Origin: Paramecium tetraurelia
Lineage: Eukaryota > Ciliophora > Oligohymenophorea > Peniculida > Parameciidae
Assembly (NCBI RefSeq): GCF_000165425.1
Contig: NW_001799634.1
Location: 291,139 to 355,138 of the forward strand
Reading direction: 5' to 3'
Length of the DNA: 64,000 bases
This document shows, piece by piece, positions 40,792 through 54,286 of the stretch. Every line of letters starts with the position of its first letter. The stretch's first letter is position 1. Position numbers and translations under genes: made by a program. A model generated the notes under the pieces. That model saw only the letters and a program-made list of their open reading frames with translations. It had not been told where the DNA came from and did not search any database.

Positions 40792-40922
40792 TTATAATGA
40801 TAAGGATTTAGATTTGAAAACCTTTTAATGAATTGTTTTAGGAAATATACTATAGTATTGATTTAAGATTTTTTAATATTGAGAATTCAAAATATATTAA
40901 TAATAATAATACGAATAAATAT

Positions 40923-41528
40923 TCATTCATCCTCTTATGATTAAATAATCCTTTATAAAATTACTTTTTCCAAACCCATAGAATTTCTGAACATGATTTA
41001 CTCATTTAATCCAAATTTCTTTTTAACCAGATTCGAATGGGGAAATATTTCATCCATGAATGAAAACTCATCAAAATTAAAATAGGGCTTAAAATCCTAT
41101 CTTCTTGAATGAATAGAAGACAACTTATATTATTGTAACTTGTTTGCTTATTACACATAATTACATATTTATTTTTATAATTAGTGTTTATCTTTAGTAT
41201 TTAAATTAATTGAAAAGGATGGTTTTGATAACTTTTTTGCTTTAGGTCTGGGGATTTTATCTACATTCATCTTCTATCTCCTTAATTAATTAATTAATCT
41301 AGAAGGAGGCAGTCTCAGTTACTTGTGCTGATGTAATTAGTTCACCACATAATCATATGATTCATTTTCAGTTTTGATGGAACTGTTAACATGAGTATTC
41401 TTCTCATCCTTGGGTACATAGAGAGTCTTGTAAATGAGGTTCCTACTTTGGGAACTCATTTAAGTCTTTGATTTGGTCGTAAGAGTCTGTTTATCAAAGT
41501 GAATTATTGGAAGAATCTCCTTACTCAT
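40923..41528 (-). CDS. Hypothetical basic protein (201 aa)
   Basis: Intronless frame from ATG 41528 (MSKEILPIIHFDKQTLTTKS) to TGA 40923-40925. It is Lys/Gln/Asn-rich (PRPKAKKLSKPSFSINLNT) with an aromatic, acidic patch (YFNFDEFSFMDEIFPHSNLV). No family recognised. It begins 25 bp after the stop of the aminotransferase gene on the same strand, so the two are separate genes. Confidence 0.6.
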
Positions 41529-41553
41529 ATTAATAATAAACTTATAAAATAAT

Positions 41554-42930
41554 TCACACAACATTAATCCATTTATGTGGTTTGCTTCCAGTCTAAAGGT
41601 ATAATAATAAAGGAATACTTGAATCTCAGTGATCATATCAAACAACTAGTGAGACAACTCACCAGCATTTAACTTAGGATCATACTTAACTTCATAGATT
41701 TTATCATTGTATCCAATAGCTTCGATTGGTTGAATGCTGACAGCAGTGCCTGATCCGAACATTTCAATCATCTACATATAGGATATTTAATGTTACTCTT
41801 CCTTCACTAATAGCCTCGATGACTTCTTAGATGTACACTTTCTTTTCTATAACTTTGAATTATTTCATCTCTCTGGTTAATTCCTGAATTTAAATTCAAT
41901 ATAATACAAGTAATGAGTCTCTGACTATTCCTGGCAATATGGTGCCATCAAGTTGAGGTGTAACCAATTCTCTTTCTCCTTGCTTGTTCTTCCAGAAGAA
42001 AAACAAATTGCAAACTCCCATCTCCTAAACCAATCCATCTGGTAGCATCCACAAATTTTGATGGAATCCAATTTTTTAAACTTCCTTCAAAGGCATGACA
42101 GTGGGAGCATAATTACCTGCAACTTTATATCCACCAACACCTCCTGGAGCTGAACGAATCTATATTATACAAGCGAATTATTACTGTTGTGGTATTACAA
42201 AATACTCGAACGGGTTTGAGTCCAGATGGGAAATATGGACCGACAGGACATAAAACAACAAACAATTTTGCTCTGCTGGATGCTCTCACTCCTAAAGCTT
42301 CCTCTGTTGCTATGATGGTTGGTCTGATGTAACAACTAAATCCTGGTCTGTCAGGTATCCAATCCTGATCCACTTTCAATAAACCTTCAATGCATTTTTA
42401 TAATTCTGCTCCATCAAAATCAGGCAAAGAAAGTCTCTTTGCTGATTGTTTCATTCTGTACATATTGCAATCCAATCTAAACGTTCTGATTGTCTTGTTT
42501 GGTCCTTTGTATGCCTAATAATAATCCTATTTTGAAATTACTTTAGCTCCTTCAAAACACTCAATGGCATAATGTAAGCATGCAGCAAATGGATGGATCG
42601 AAAAGCTTTTAAAAGGAATAATCTATGGACGTGACCAACTAACCATAATATTGATTTGATTACCCCATTTTTTCAGTCCAATCAATCTCTAACATATGAT
42701 CTGTGTGAAATGCTCCAAAAGTCATTATTTTAGGATCACAAGGTGGTTTTGTTATGTAATGCATGGTGTGAGTGGTTGTCATATCCCTGGCCTAGAAATT
42801 AGGATTGTGAAAATTACTTAGAAGGAGGGATATGGACTAGTGAGGTCTAGATTTTTGTAATAGGAAAATCGGAAGAATAACTGCCATATAAATGAAATGA
42901 TGATACCTTTTGAACTTTTGACGCACTCAT
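41554..42930 (-). CDS. Branched-chain amino acid aminotransferase
   Basis: PLP enzyme interconverting Leu/Ile/Val and their keto acids with glutamate. Family blocks in order are [67 protein letters not shown], then [13 protein letters not shown] with the PLP lysine, [35 protein letters not shown] and [20 protein letters not shown]. The end [12 protein letters not shown] suits the family. The basic, aromatic start ([19 protein letters not shown]) with two introns nearby could be a mitochondrial presequence. Several 25-27 nt introns are visible, including a 26-nt one before the last exon. Stop TGA 41554-41556. Confidence 0.92.
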
Positions 42931-43207
42931 GGACCGTAAAATAAATATTTAAATAATTTGATATCTATATTAAAAAATTACGCATTATGTCAATGTAAAT
43001 TAACTCATTGATTACGCTATTATACATTTACGAATTATTACATTAATATTCAATGACCTAATATCACCTGGATAATGTTGGCATTGTTAAAATAATATCA
43101 CAAACTTAAGATAGATGTATAACAATCAAATGATTATATTATATGGCAACTTTATGTAGTAATTAATTATACTAAATCAAAGATTAAGTTGAGTCTTCCC
43201 TTCAAAC

Positions 43208-43825
43208 TCAAAAACAAATTGCTTTGAAGAATAATTCATTAATTATGCTCTATAGAAACAAGCATTGATCAATTATGAAAGTTTGAAGAATACTATCCTC
43301 ATTTTCACTTAAATCTTTGGATAATCATCTAAATAGAAATGATAATTTATTATAGCGATCTAAGTAAATGGTTTAGAATTCTTTCATATGCTGAGAGCAT
43401 TTCACATTTTCATACTTCCTTTTAAATTTAAAAGAGTGATTGATATGCTTTCATAAAGCATTCTTAAAATTTTGATTACGTATTTTGAGAACTTGATATT
43501 CTGAAATAAATACTCAAGAAACACATTGAAACAATCTAGAAATATCTACGGGAAATGTTGTTTGCATTCCAAATTTAGTATAGAAACATCATACTTTGAT
43601 GGTCATAGTGAAAATAAAATCAAAATTTTTTAAAAGTGATTTAGTAGAGAAATCCTAGAACTTACTTGAGAATTATTTAGTATTCATACTAATTAATACC
43701 GATTTGATAGTATTCAAAAGGATATCAGATTTCTTACGCCACTCAACATAAGATTCGTTCTGAGATTTAATTAACATCAATGAGCAATTCGTAAGTTATG
43801 TTGTGACATAGCAATAGTGTGACAT
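43208..43825 (-). pseudogene. Probable decayed or unresolved gene
   Basis: Several coding-like blocks lie on the reverse strand from ATG 43825 (MSHYCYVTTQLTNCSLMLIK): NESYVEWRKKSDILLNTIKS, CFNVFLEYLFQNIKFSKYVI, then SENEDSILQTFIIDQCLFLQ ending at TGA 43208-43210. They sit in different frames, and I find only one convincing mini-intron (25 nt near 43400). The other joins have no GT...AG of normal length. This suggests a pseudogene; a gene with unusual introns or sequencing errors is the alternative. Family unknown. Confidence 0.4.
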
Positions 43826-43875
43826 TTTTGATCATAATAGATTTTTTGTATTAAATTAATTAATATTTTAACAGT

Positions 43876-45748
43876 ATGGGCTAATCGCAATCCCAAAATT
43901 TAGAACAATCACGTATGAGTGTTCCAAAAATCAACTAATTACAGTTTTGGAAATCAGTTAATGACATTCGGTATGGTGAAATCAAAGTCTACAAATTAAA
44001 TGATGGCCATGCTGTTGCTGTAAAAGATCACATCTTTCAAGATGATGAATAATGGCATCTCTTTAGACAACAGGCAGAATAACAGATGTAATCTAGACAG
44101 AAAGATCCATTCTTAATAGAAATGCTGGATTTGTAATTTATCACCGAAAAAGAATTATGCACTCAGATGACTTAAGCACATAGTGTATATGAGTATTTTG
44201 ATGAATACTTGGAAAGATTGATTGTAGAACAAGCAGCATCTAAGCAACATTTTGAAGAAATAGAAATAGCAGCCATGCTTCATTGTACTGTATTATCTTT
44301 ATTCATTTCATTCTAGTTGATAGCCATTCAAAAGTTGAGCAGTCAACAAAGGTCACATGGAGACATCAGACCGCTCACAATAAGTGTCACATCCTTTCCT
44401 AAAAACTGTCCAATCCGATAACATGAACCATACCCAATTTATAAATTAACAGATATTCAATCACTAACAGACTTAAATGCTTTCAAACGATGTGTGTCCA
44501 AATAAGTGGGAAACTACAATTTAAGTCCTGAATAATTGCAATTTCTTAAACAAAAAGTGCTAAGACCCACATATGATATGAACAAATCAGATGTCTTCAG
44601 CATCGGCTTAACCGCCCTGTAGATGACAACACTGAAAAGTATCAACGATATTTATGACTACCCTCATTATCTGATTAATACAGAGAAGTTAGATACCTAC
44701 ATACGAGAGATGAAAACACTGTATAGTGAACAGTTATGTTCTATAGTGTGTTAATTGTTATAATTAGCCCCTGAAACTAGACCTAATTCAAGACAGGCCA
44801 ATGATCTGTTAATTGGTTACAGATTTCAACTTGAAGATTATTTCAGAGTATTTTGTTCATCCTATTAAGCAATCTACTCTTTAAGAAACCTTACCTAATT
44901 ATTCTATTGATTTTAGATTGCAAAATAGTAATCAAAAAATCGAGTAATAAGTGGTCAGCAGAGTTGTAGACACTACTGATGTTTATGAACAATTAGAGCT
45001 TCTGGAATAAAGAACTAAAATTGCACTTCAAAGAAGTTAGGATGCTTAAAATAAGTGCCAAAAAACACCAGGCAAACAATTAGAACAAACTAGAAGTTGC
45101 TAATTATACAGCAATCTAACTCCCATCACTTAATAAGAACTTTAATTATAATTAAGCGATTACAAGCAAGATAATTTAAATCAACAATCTCCATACTATC
45201 ACTAGCATGCCAATTACCAAAAACAAGAAATTAATCAATTTTAGATCCAAGAACATGAACAATATGATTATAATTAATAAGAAATTGAGGACAAGCCTAA
45301 GCAAAGTGTTGTGGAATAATTTACTCCCTCCAATTTAAAAACCATAGAACAAAGACCCAATATTTATAATGCAACTACGCTTTCATAATAATAATTATTT
45401 GAATCAATTAATACTGATTAAGCCAAATCCTTTTAGCAATAATAATATTCTTAATAATATCAGAATCAATCAAAATACTAGCCATAACCTAGGTAATCTT
45501 AACTTCTTAGAGATTAAGAGTTGACAAAGTAATTGACTGGATAATAGGAAATTATCTCCAACTATTAGCAGTTACAAGATAATCATGAGTAATCTCCTTA
45601 TAATTCCAAATAAGATATCCATTAGCAACTCTCAGATCATTTTGATGCCTAACAATAAGTGGCAGTAAGATTATCAGGCACCTAAGCATAGAGGTAGAGA
45701 CAACAGACTGGTTCCATTGTAGAAACTAGAAGATCTAATCATTAATGA
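43876..45748 (+). CDS. Pseudokinase with long Gln-rich tail
   Basis: ATG 43876 gives MGQSQSQN, a possible myristoylation start. The next ~290 residues follow a kinase fold: VYKLNDGHAVAVKDHIF (in place of VAIK), SHGDIRPLTISV in the catalytic-loop position (Asp kept, Lys and Asn replaced), YNLSPEQLQFLKQK where APE is expected and SDVFSIGLTALQM for the F helix. There is no Gly loop and no DFG. Introns of 27 nt and 22 nt lie inside this part. The last ~280 residues are Gln/Asn/Tyr-rich, many Gln encoded by TAA/TAG. The stop is TGA 45746-45748. A catalytically dead scaffold is likely. Confidence 0.7.
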
Positions 45749-45811
45749 TTAATTATAATGATAATATATAAATATCTAATTATAATCAATAATATTAACT
45801 ATTAATTAATT

Positions 45812-46764
45812 TCAGAGTTCACATGGTAGACCATGTAATCTTTCCAAATAATCCATTACTGGAGTAGTTAAGGCTGCCTAAACCATAAATTGAGACAGTC
45901 TCAGCTACCAACCAGCATAGTACCCAATGAAGCCTTTGTCCATATAAACTTTGATAAAGGCTTTTGGAAGAGTTAATTATTTGTAATTTCCATTTTGTTC
46001 CATTTAATACGCCGTCTTCACAGCATCAAATGGTTAGACAAAAAGGATGTTTGGGATTGCAGTCAATAGACTACACATTGCAATTTAAGGCAAAGTTAGA
46101 GCTTGACTTGGGCTCTCTTTAAATGAGTATCTAATCTTGTGGTCCCAATAGAGGTAGTTCGTCCAAGATACTATTTATTTCAACACCATTGCTTCCATGC
46201 CGGTGTAAAGATTCCTCATAAAATGAGACAAGGACCTTTCATTTCTCCATAACTATTTAAGTACTAATGATATTAATTGAAAGTTACTTGATTTTGATTA
46301 ATGTTGAGTCATCAATTAACATTTAATTCTTTCCAAAGGACAAGTGACAAAAGATTCAAATAATGCGATTGTTGCACCTGCCAATCCTTTGTGTAAGGCA
46401 GGATGATACTCAATCCAAGTTTATGGTAAAAGTTCCCTATAGTATTTGGGGATCAATATCATCATTGGCCATCTATTCTGTTGATATTTGAAATATACCT
46501 GTAGTATTGTTTAAACAATTGAATACTGATTTGGGATGAGAAACCAGCAAAAACTCCTTTGAGAACTCCGTTCCTTCGATAAGTATCTTTGAGTAATTAT
46601 TTCATTGATGATTGAGTGTTCTCAGCTTAAAGTAAAGTCTTGAATCTATCAAATACGTGATCAATGGGCAATCCAAGAATTACTCTAGATATACCAATTA
46701 TCTATGTTTCTAAGATTGGTTTCAAATATTTCTTAGTACGAACTTTGAATATGGATTCAGACAT
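45812..46764 (-). CDS. Mitochondrial carrier (SLC25) family protein
   Basis: Three repeats of the carrier type, each with a PX[DE]xx[KR] helix: GLPIDHVFDRFKT (the charged residue after the Asp is degenerate), CPLERIKCQLMT and QPFDAVKTAYQM. Later parts are GLAGATIALFESFVTCPLER and GYYAGWQLRLSQFMVQAAL. A 26-nt intron (after KQYYR) restores the frame before WPMMILIPKYYREL. Start ATG 46764 (MSESIFKVRTKKYLKPIL), stop TGA 45812-45814. About 308 residues, normal for the family. The transported solute cannot be told. Confidence 0.85.
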
Positions 46765-47568
46765 TCCGATTATATAATAATTAAATAATAAGATGGCAAT
46801 TTTAATACGTATTATTTACATTGTTTGAATTCTCTTTATCATTAATTCATATTCTAATGATACATCATTGAATATCATTCACACTTTTTTAATTAAATTA
46901 TAATCATTTAATAATGATCTGCCCTGCCTTCACCTTTTTGATGATTCATCACATCTACATTTTAGAAAGAATGGTTGTAGCATATTCTCATAAAGAAACA
47001 TCAAACTTACTGAATTCAATAAAGAACCACATCGTGTTTAAATTATAATAATTTTGCTGTATCTTAAATTTATATAACATTTTTTGTTTATAAGTATTAT
47101 TATTTTTCTATAAACTTATTTAATACCCAAGAACTTAGCTCTATAAAGGCAAAGAAATACTAAGTTTTTTGTGTATTATGTTACAAGCTACCAAGAATAT
47201 CATTATGTTATATATTTCCTATTTTATTTTAACTTTTAAATTATTGTTCATGTGTAAATAAACTACATTAAAGAATGTGTTTCCATATCAACTATTACAA
47301 AAGACTAGAGAATTAATTATTAAAAATTAAAATACCTAACACTTAAATATAATAGAAAATAATGTAAGATTTCTAAATTTAACAACAAATGATACTAGTA
47401 GTTATTATGTTATTTAGAAATAAAGAGTTGTTTAGTTTACAAATGAGTGCTTTGATAAGTTTATTAATTTGAAGTCCCGATTAGTGGTTTTTCATTAAGC
47501 AAATGATATATTTAGAATTTATGTAATTTAGAATATTAAACTTGGAAATAAAACGAATTAATTTATAA
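46765..47568. other. Long intergenic region, no gene seen
   Basis: About 800 bp between the carrier start and the secreted-protein start, the longest gap in the middle of the window. It is very AT-rich. I find no conserved frame, no mini-intron joins and no tRNA-like cloverleaf. It could hold an unrecognised non-coding RNA or a decayed gene. Confidence 0.4.
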
Positions 47569-48680
47569 ATGAAAATTGCATATTTATTGTTGTGCTTGGT
47601 TGTCATCTAAGGAATAGAATTCGAATCACTTCAAAAGGCGATTGACTTTGATCCTGCATCAATAGACTCTCCTAATTGTAAAACAGATGATGAATATACA
47701 AACACTTATGAAGCGTATTGAAAAACTTAATGAAAGATTCTTCCCTTGGATTACTATCTTAGAAGAAGGTGAGGTTGAAATGCAAGAAGATCACAGTGTT
47801 CTATCTTAGGCGAAAGAGAAGATCATCTAGGCTAGGGAATTTATTGAAAGTTTGGATGAAGGTTAATTATATTTCATTCTTAGAACTCCAATAAGAGAAA
47901 GAAAAAGAACCTGAGAATTAGACAAATGAAAGTAGCTCTTAGGTTCAAGATGCTTAAACAGAAAAAACTGGAGAAGCAGTAGAAGAATAAGTAAAGCAAG
48001 AGGAAAAAGTGGATGAAGATGATGAAGAGGATCCTTTTGGGTGGGGAACAGGTGAAATTCCTTAGCTTTTAGTCCATAAGAAAGAGAGAAAAGCTCATAA
48101 GAATACACATGCATTTATTCAAATAATGAATGGAAATAAGTTATCTAAATTCAAGAGCGTATGATTTAATAGTTAATGATTAGAAAATCAGTAAGCTAAT
48201 TTCAATGGCAACTGAAATGTAGGATAATCAGGATGAGGATGCTTAGAAAAGAAGACAAAGAAAACTTGAATTATGTGATGAAATTATAGATGAGTTAACA
48301 GATATGATATTATTTTTGGAAAAAGTGATGAATGATTATGTAAATAAGATTGTGATATGCAATAGGATTATTAAAACGAAATCTATGAATTATTTAAGAA
48401 AAAGTAACAATAGATTTAAGAAGTCGCCACTAATTGCGGTCAAAGAGTAATTAGTTATTAGGATGTCAGTTTGATTGAGGAGAAGAAATCCTAAGAGAAA
48501 AAAAAAATATAGCATCAAATAAAATCTAAGAGAAGAAATCCAGTTAGTTTTTTGCAAATTGTTATTGATGATGAAGAAAGTTAATAACACCAACTAGAAT
48601 ACTAAAAATAAATATTGTAGAGTTAAGGAATGTTGGGATTCTTGAGAGCATCTGGAAAATAAGTAAAATTGATATAATGA
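47569..48680 (+). CDS. Predicted secreted or lumenal protein, function unknown
   Basis: The start MKIAYLLLCLVVIQGIEFES is a clear signal peptide. The mature part is acidic at first (EKKEKEPEN-like, Glu/Gln-rich, then EDDEEDPFGWGTGEIPQ), followed by charged helices (KRRQRKLELCDEIIDELTDM) and a Lys-rich tail. Introns of 22 nt (about 47718-47739), 22 nt, 25 nt and 26 nt keep the frame. The stop is TGA 48678-48680. No family recognised. The 22-nt intron near the start also reads as plausible codons, so that join deserves checking. Confidence 0.65.
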
Positions 48681-48742
48681 TATCTTATTTTTATTAATAT
48701 ATTTAAAAAGATGTTGATATATAATAATTTTAATATTATACT

Positions 48743-50227
<1,485 letters not shown>

Positions 50228-50273
50228 TGACAATTTTATATTCAGAATTCTTTGCAATTTATTTAATAATCAT

Positions 50274-50591
50274 TCATTTTTTCCCCTTTCTACATATCCA
50301 AGCTGTAGTTCCTATGACTATCGGCCATTTTATTGGAGCCATTAGTTTATAAATAATGTATGCTGCCGTGGGTGTACCATATGTCTCAAACTATTCCCAT
50401 TTTCCTTATGTTGTATCAAATCCTAGTCTAATGAGAAATGAAAGGAAATACTTTTATCCAACTTATTTGACATCGACTCCTTATTTCAATGCAAAGAAAA
50501 CTATCCCATAATTGACTATTGAATAGGAAATGTAGACACCGATCCCCAGTTTGCCGTAAGTAGCAAAGAATTGTTTTGCCTTTTATTACAT
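50274..50591 (-). CDS. DUF1279/FAM210-like small membrane protein (105 aa)
   Basis: Intronless frame from ATG 50591 to TGA 50274-50276. The pattern FATYGKLGIGVYISYSIVNY, GVDV, then TPTAAYIIYKLMAPIKWPIV and a last hydrophobic stretch matches the DUF1279 (FAM210) family, whose members act at mitochondrial or chloroplast membranes. It has two membrane-like helices. It ends with a basic CRKGKK tail. It precedes the reductase gene on the same strand by 46 bp. Confidence 0.75.
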
Positions 50592-50711
50592 TATATATTT
50601 ATTAATTAGCTTAAATAATGGAGAGTTAATAGACATAATTAATTTTATTGAAAAGGCTTAGTTTTATATTTAATATAATTAACAATATTATTTTTATCAA
50701 ATAAAATATTA

Positions 50712-53652
50712 ATGCAAGGAAAACATAACTTTATATTTTCCTTGGACGGAGAGCAAAAATCATTCTTTGTTTCAAATTTGGATGTCGCCTCCTTTTGTCG
50801 TTTGATTCGTTCTGCATTTTAGGTTGATAAGACAATCACAGCATTACAAGATGCGTAAGGTAAATGCAATAATATAATAGGAAACATTTGCGATTTGCAT
50901 TATTTTTGCAATAATCTGCACGCTCACAAGGATAAATTCTACATTATATTGACCGAACAAAGAAAAGCTGAAAGACAGAGTAGGAAGTCTCATAAGAGTA
51001 AAAACTCGAGAGTGCTAACAACAAATGAAGAACCTTCATATTATGTTGAATTTGGAGCCTTCTTATAAGAAATCCAGCAAATCAGATTTAGGTATATTTG
51101 AAGAGTCATTTAGTCCCCAACATCCAGTTTTAACTATAGTGTTGGTATTTGACAATGAATACTAGGCTGGCATCTTCGGCCAACCCATAGTAATGAGAAT
51201 CTACAAAACATTTGCATTTCTCTAAGCCTATTACACAATAATCTAGGAGGAGGAATCTGATTCATTGTTATTAACGGTTTTTGAAAATTAAATTCTTAAA
51301 CATGAAATGGAGATGAAAATTAATCACTCCGTAGCTGAAGATGTGTGCTATTAGATTGAGCAATTGCTTTGTGAGGAAGAAGAGCCAGAACCTATCTTAT
51401 AAGGTAGTTTTGCAACTCCTAATAGTAATGCAAACAACAACATCCCCTTGATTGTAACCAGGGGGAACGAGAAATAGATTTTATAGGTGGAGGCCAATGA
51501 TAACTTTCATTCAAGTTAAGGCAAAAGAACACATGGGTATAATTTTTGTTAATAAGTGTAATGAGGGTAAAGAAGGCGGTTGACAAATTTCGAAATCGAT
51601 TCGAATCCAGAGAATATGAATACCTCTTAGGATTAATTATAGGCTAAGATTAATCAGTCTTTGCTGCATATCAACTATTTTAAAAATAACAGGACGACGA
51701 GAATTTCATTAGAAATCTGAAATTGCTACTACCTCAGGAGGACAACAATAACCTTTCGTTGTAAAAATGATATATTTTGTTAAATAGTTAAAACAATCTC
51801 AAATTCATCACTAGTCCCAGTCGGAGTGATCTCCATTAATCTGTTAATTTCCCCTATGATTGTAATCCAACTCCAGGTTTGAGATCAACCGTAACAATTA
51901 TGGAATAATTACTTAATTCAGGAGATTTAGATTCAATTGAGTCTGGAATGTTGAGAGAATTGAGAATGGACAGCGATTTGGACGATTTGGTAAAAAGCCT
52001 AATGGAATACCCTCAAGATGTACAATAATATCCCATTTTATAAGGTTCTTCTCCAAATAATAAGACAATATCTCCAAAGTCTGTTTTAGTAAGAAATAAC
52101 TAAGACCTTCAATTCTCATTAAGTAGAGTACTTTCTATAAGAAAATGCAAATAAATAAAATCCTATTTATGAGGGATTTCAAAGATTTGGATAAAATGGA
52201 TAATTATAGGAGCTATTTTAGTTCCTGAAAGACAATGTTGGACAATTAGAAGAATAATTAAGAGAAGAAAATAGCTATTCCTATTATTTGATGCATAAAC
52301 GACGTAAGGATAGTCAAGATGAACATTTCCATTTCCATATCAATTTCCCTTAAATTAACTAATAGGAAGAACGAAAATTAAGTGTCGATTCATTAGTATT
52401 GGAGAGTAAGAAAGAAATCAACTTCATTGATAAATATCATGTCAAAGTGTTACAAAAATACAGTAATGAAGATTATGAAAAACTGTTTATGACTGTTTAT
52501 GATCAATGTAGTAAATTCTGTGATGAACACGAAAAAGCCAAATTACATGGATACTATACTGCTTAAAATTAAAGGTTACTAGAAATCTTAGATAAATATG
52601 GGTAAAGATATGATATCGATTGCATTAAATCAGATCTCAATGATTTATTAACATTACAAAATAAAAAAATAGATGAAATCCCTTCACCTACTCATGGGGC
52701 TGTTATTGAACCAAAAATGCATAAATATTAAAATTTCAAATTTATTATAAATTTTCTATATGAAATTGATAAAGTCATTACTTTAAGGTAAGCAAAGGCA
52801 TTTTATTATTTATATTCAATTGAAGATATGTCTGTTATGGCAGCTTATGAAGTGTATTGCGAAACGAAAGAATAAGACGAGTTTTTAAATACTCTAAACC
52901 TCATATTCAAAGTGTATTCATCCTCTTCTAGATTTGACTTTAATGAAATCGAGCAATTCGATAGTTTGATTGAACAGTAATTAACCATTCTGTTTGCCTA
53001 CAGAAGATGTTTGAATCAAGAATAAAGATTGGCATTGGAACAAGTAATAAATCAAATTATATTGTTAGAACATGATATCATGTGATAATACTCTATTGAA
53101 ACTCTTTAGGGATTTCCTTAGATAGAGAGATCAGAGGATATTCATCCAGAAGTTATCAGATTTTGCAAATAGTCAAATTGAAAAGCAAAAAGACAATTAA
53201 TCTATGGATCCTTACATGAAAAAGATCGACTAAAATAATTAACATAAAGATTTAATAAAAGACATCTGTGCTAAATTCTTAAAGTCAAAGGTCAAATAAA
53301 TTGATCTTTTGATGGATGCGATTGACAAGGATAATATTATGCTGAAGTCTTCATTGGAAGTCTACGATTACAATTTAGATAAATAAGATTTAGTAGAAAA
53401 TATCCAGTTAATCTATAATTACATCCTAAAATCTAATGTGAAAAGTATATTGAAAGCAAACTTAATTGAATTAGGAAGATCAAAAACTGATGTAAGTATT
53501 TTAGTGATAATTAATAGTTAACCTACTTGTTAAGAAATATTAATCAAGATGAGCCAATTCTTAAAGGAGCGTTTGAATTGTATTTCTAAACCAAAGATGA
53601 AGCAGAACTAAAGGATACTATTAGTCGAATACTCAAATTTAGCAATATTTGA
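50712..53652 (+). CDS. Large helical protein, function unknown
   Basis: ATG 50712 (MQGKHNFIFSLDGEQKSFFV), then FCRLIRSAFQVDKTITALQD. Exons are joined by introns of 21, 22, 20, 27, 19, 28 and 27 nt; three of them contain TGA that would otherwise end the frame. The middle is low-complexity and acidic (LDSIESGMLRELRMDSDLDD). The C-terminal ~450 residues are helical (YEKLFMTVYDQCSKFCDEHE, YEIDKVITLRQAKAFYYLYS, LTYLLRNINQDEPILKGAFE). The stop is TGA 53650-53652, 13 bp before the next start. About 920 residues. No domain recognised. Confidence 0.68.
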
Positions 53653-53665
53653 TAATTATTATTTT

Positions 53666-54236
53666 ATGTACAAAGTTGAACTTGTAGATTCATCTGAATT
53701 CAAAGATCGTTCAAAATACTATAAACATCTGTTACAAACATATTGTCAATGGAGTTTTCTGAAATACTTTGTATATAGTATTATCTGGTTGATTGGTGGG
53801 AGAGTATAATCATAAAATAATCTAAAAGATCTCAATTCATTATTCAATGCAAGGGTTATACGTAATAATAACAGGATTCGCACTTATCTTTACCAATTTA
53901 GGCACTAGAGAAAAAGGCACTTTGAGTGCATATAGCATATTTAATAAAGGATATAAGAAGTTGATGGGATAGATGACTGAAGAGGATGTTGCTAATATGT
54001 ATAATATGGGAGGAGTTAAAAAGAAGGAGGATTTTAGTGATGAGGATGATGACAATATCTCCAAGGATTTTGATGGATTGTCGATGGAATAAATGATGGC
54101 GAAATTGACAAAATTGGGGAATAAGCAATGTTTTTGTAATTCAGGTAAGAAATATAAAAAATGTCATTACTTTATACATTAAAGAATTAAATAGTAAGAA
54201 GATGAAGAAAGAAGAAAAGGAATTAAAAAAAATTGA
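53666..54236 (+). CDS. SAYSvFN-domain membrane protein with C-terminal SEC-C motif
   Basis: Starts MYKVELVDSSEFKDRSKYY. It has membrane helices WSFLKYFVYSIIWLIGG and, after a 25-nt intron, LYVIITGFALIFTNL. Then GTREKGTLSAYSIFNKGYKK is the SAYSvFN motif of SAYSD1 proteins, ER proteins linked to ribosome and translocon quality control in animals. After an acidic linker (SDEDDDNISKDFDG) comes GNKQCFCNSGKKYKKCHY, a SEC-C zinc motif (CxC...CH). The stop is TGA 54234-54236. About 180 residues. The combination is the striking point; the role here is inferred only. Confidence 0.8.
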
Positions 54237-54286
54237 TAATATTATAAATGATTAATTCATTGATCACAACCTAAGCTTTTTAAAAA

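Noticed and set aside
51760-51800. In-frame TGA inside the large helical protein, a candidate for recoding
   Set aside because: It lies inside a 27-nt GTAAAA...ATAG segment of normal intron form whose removal keeps the frame.
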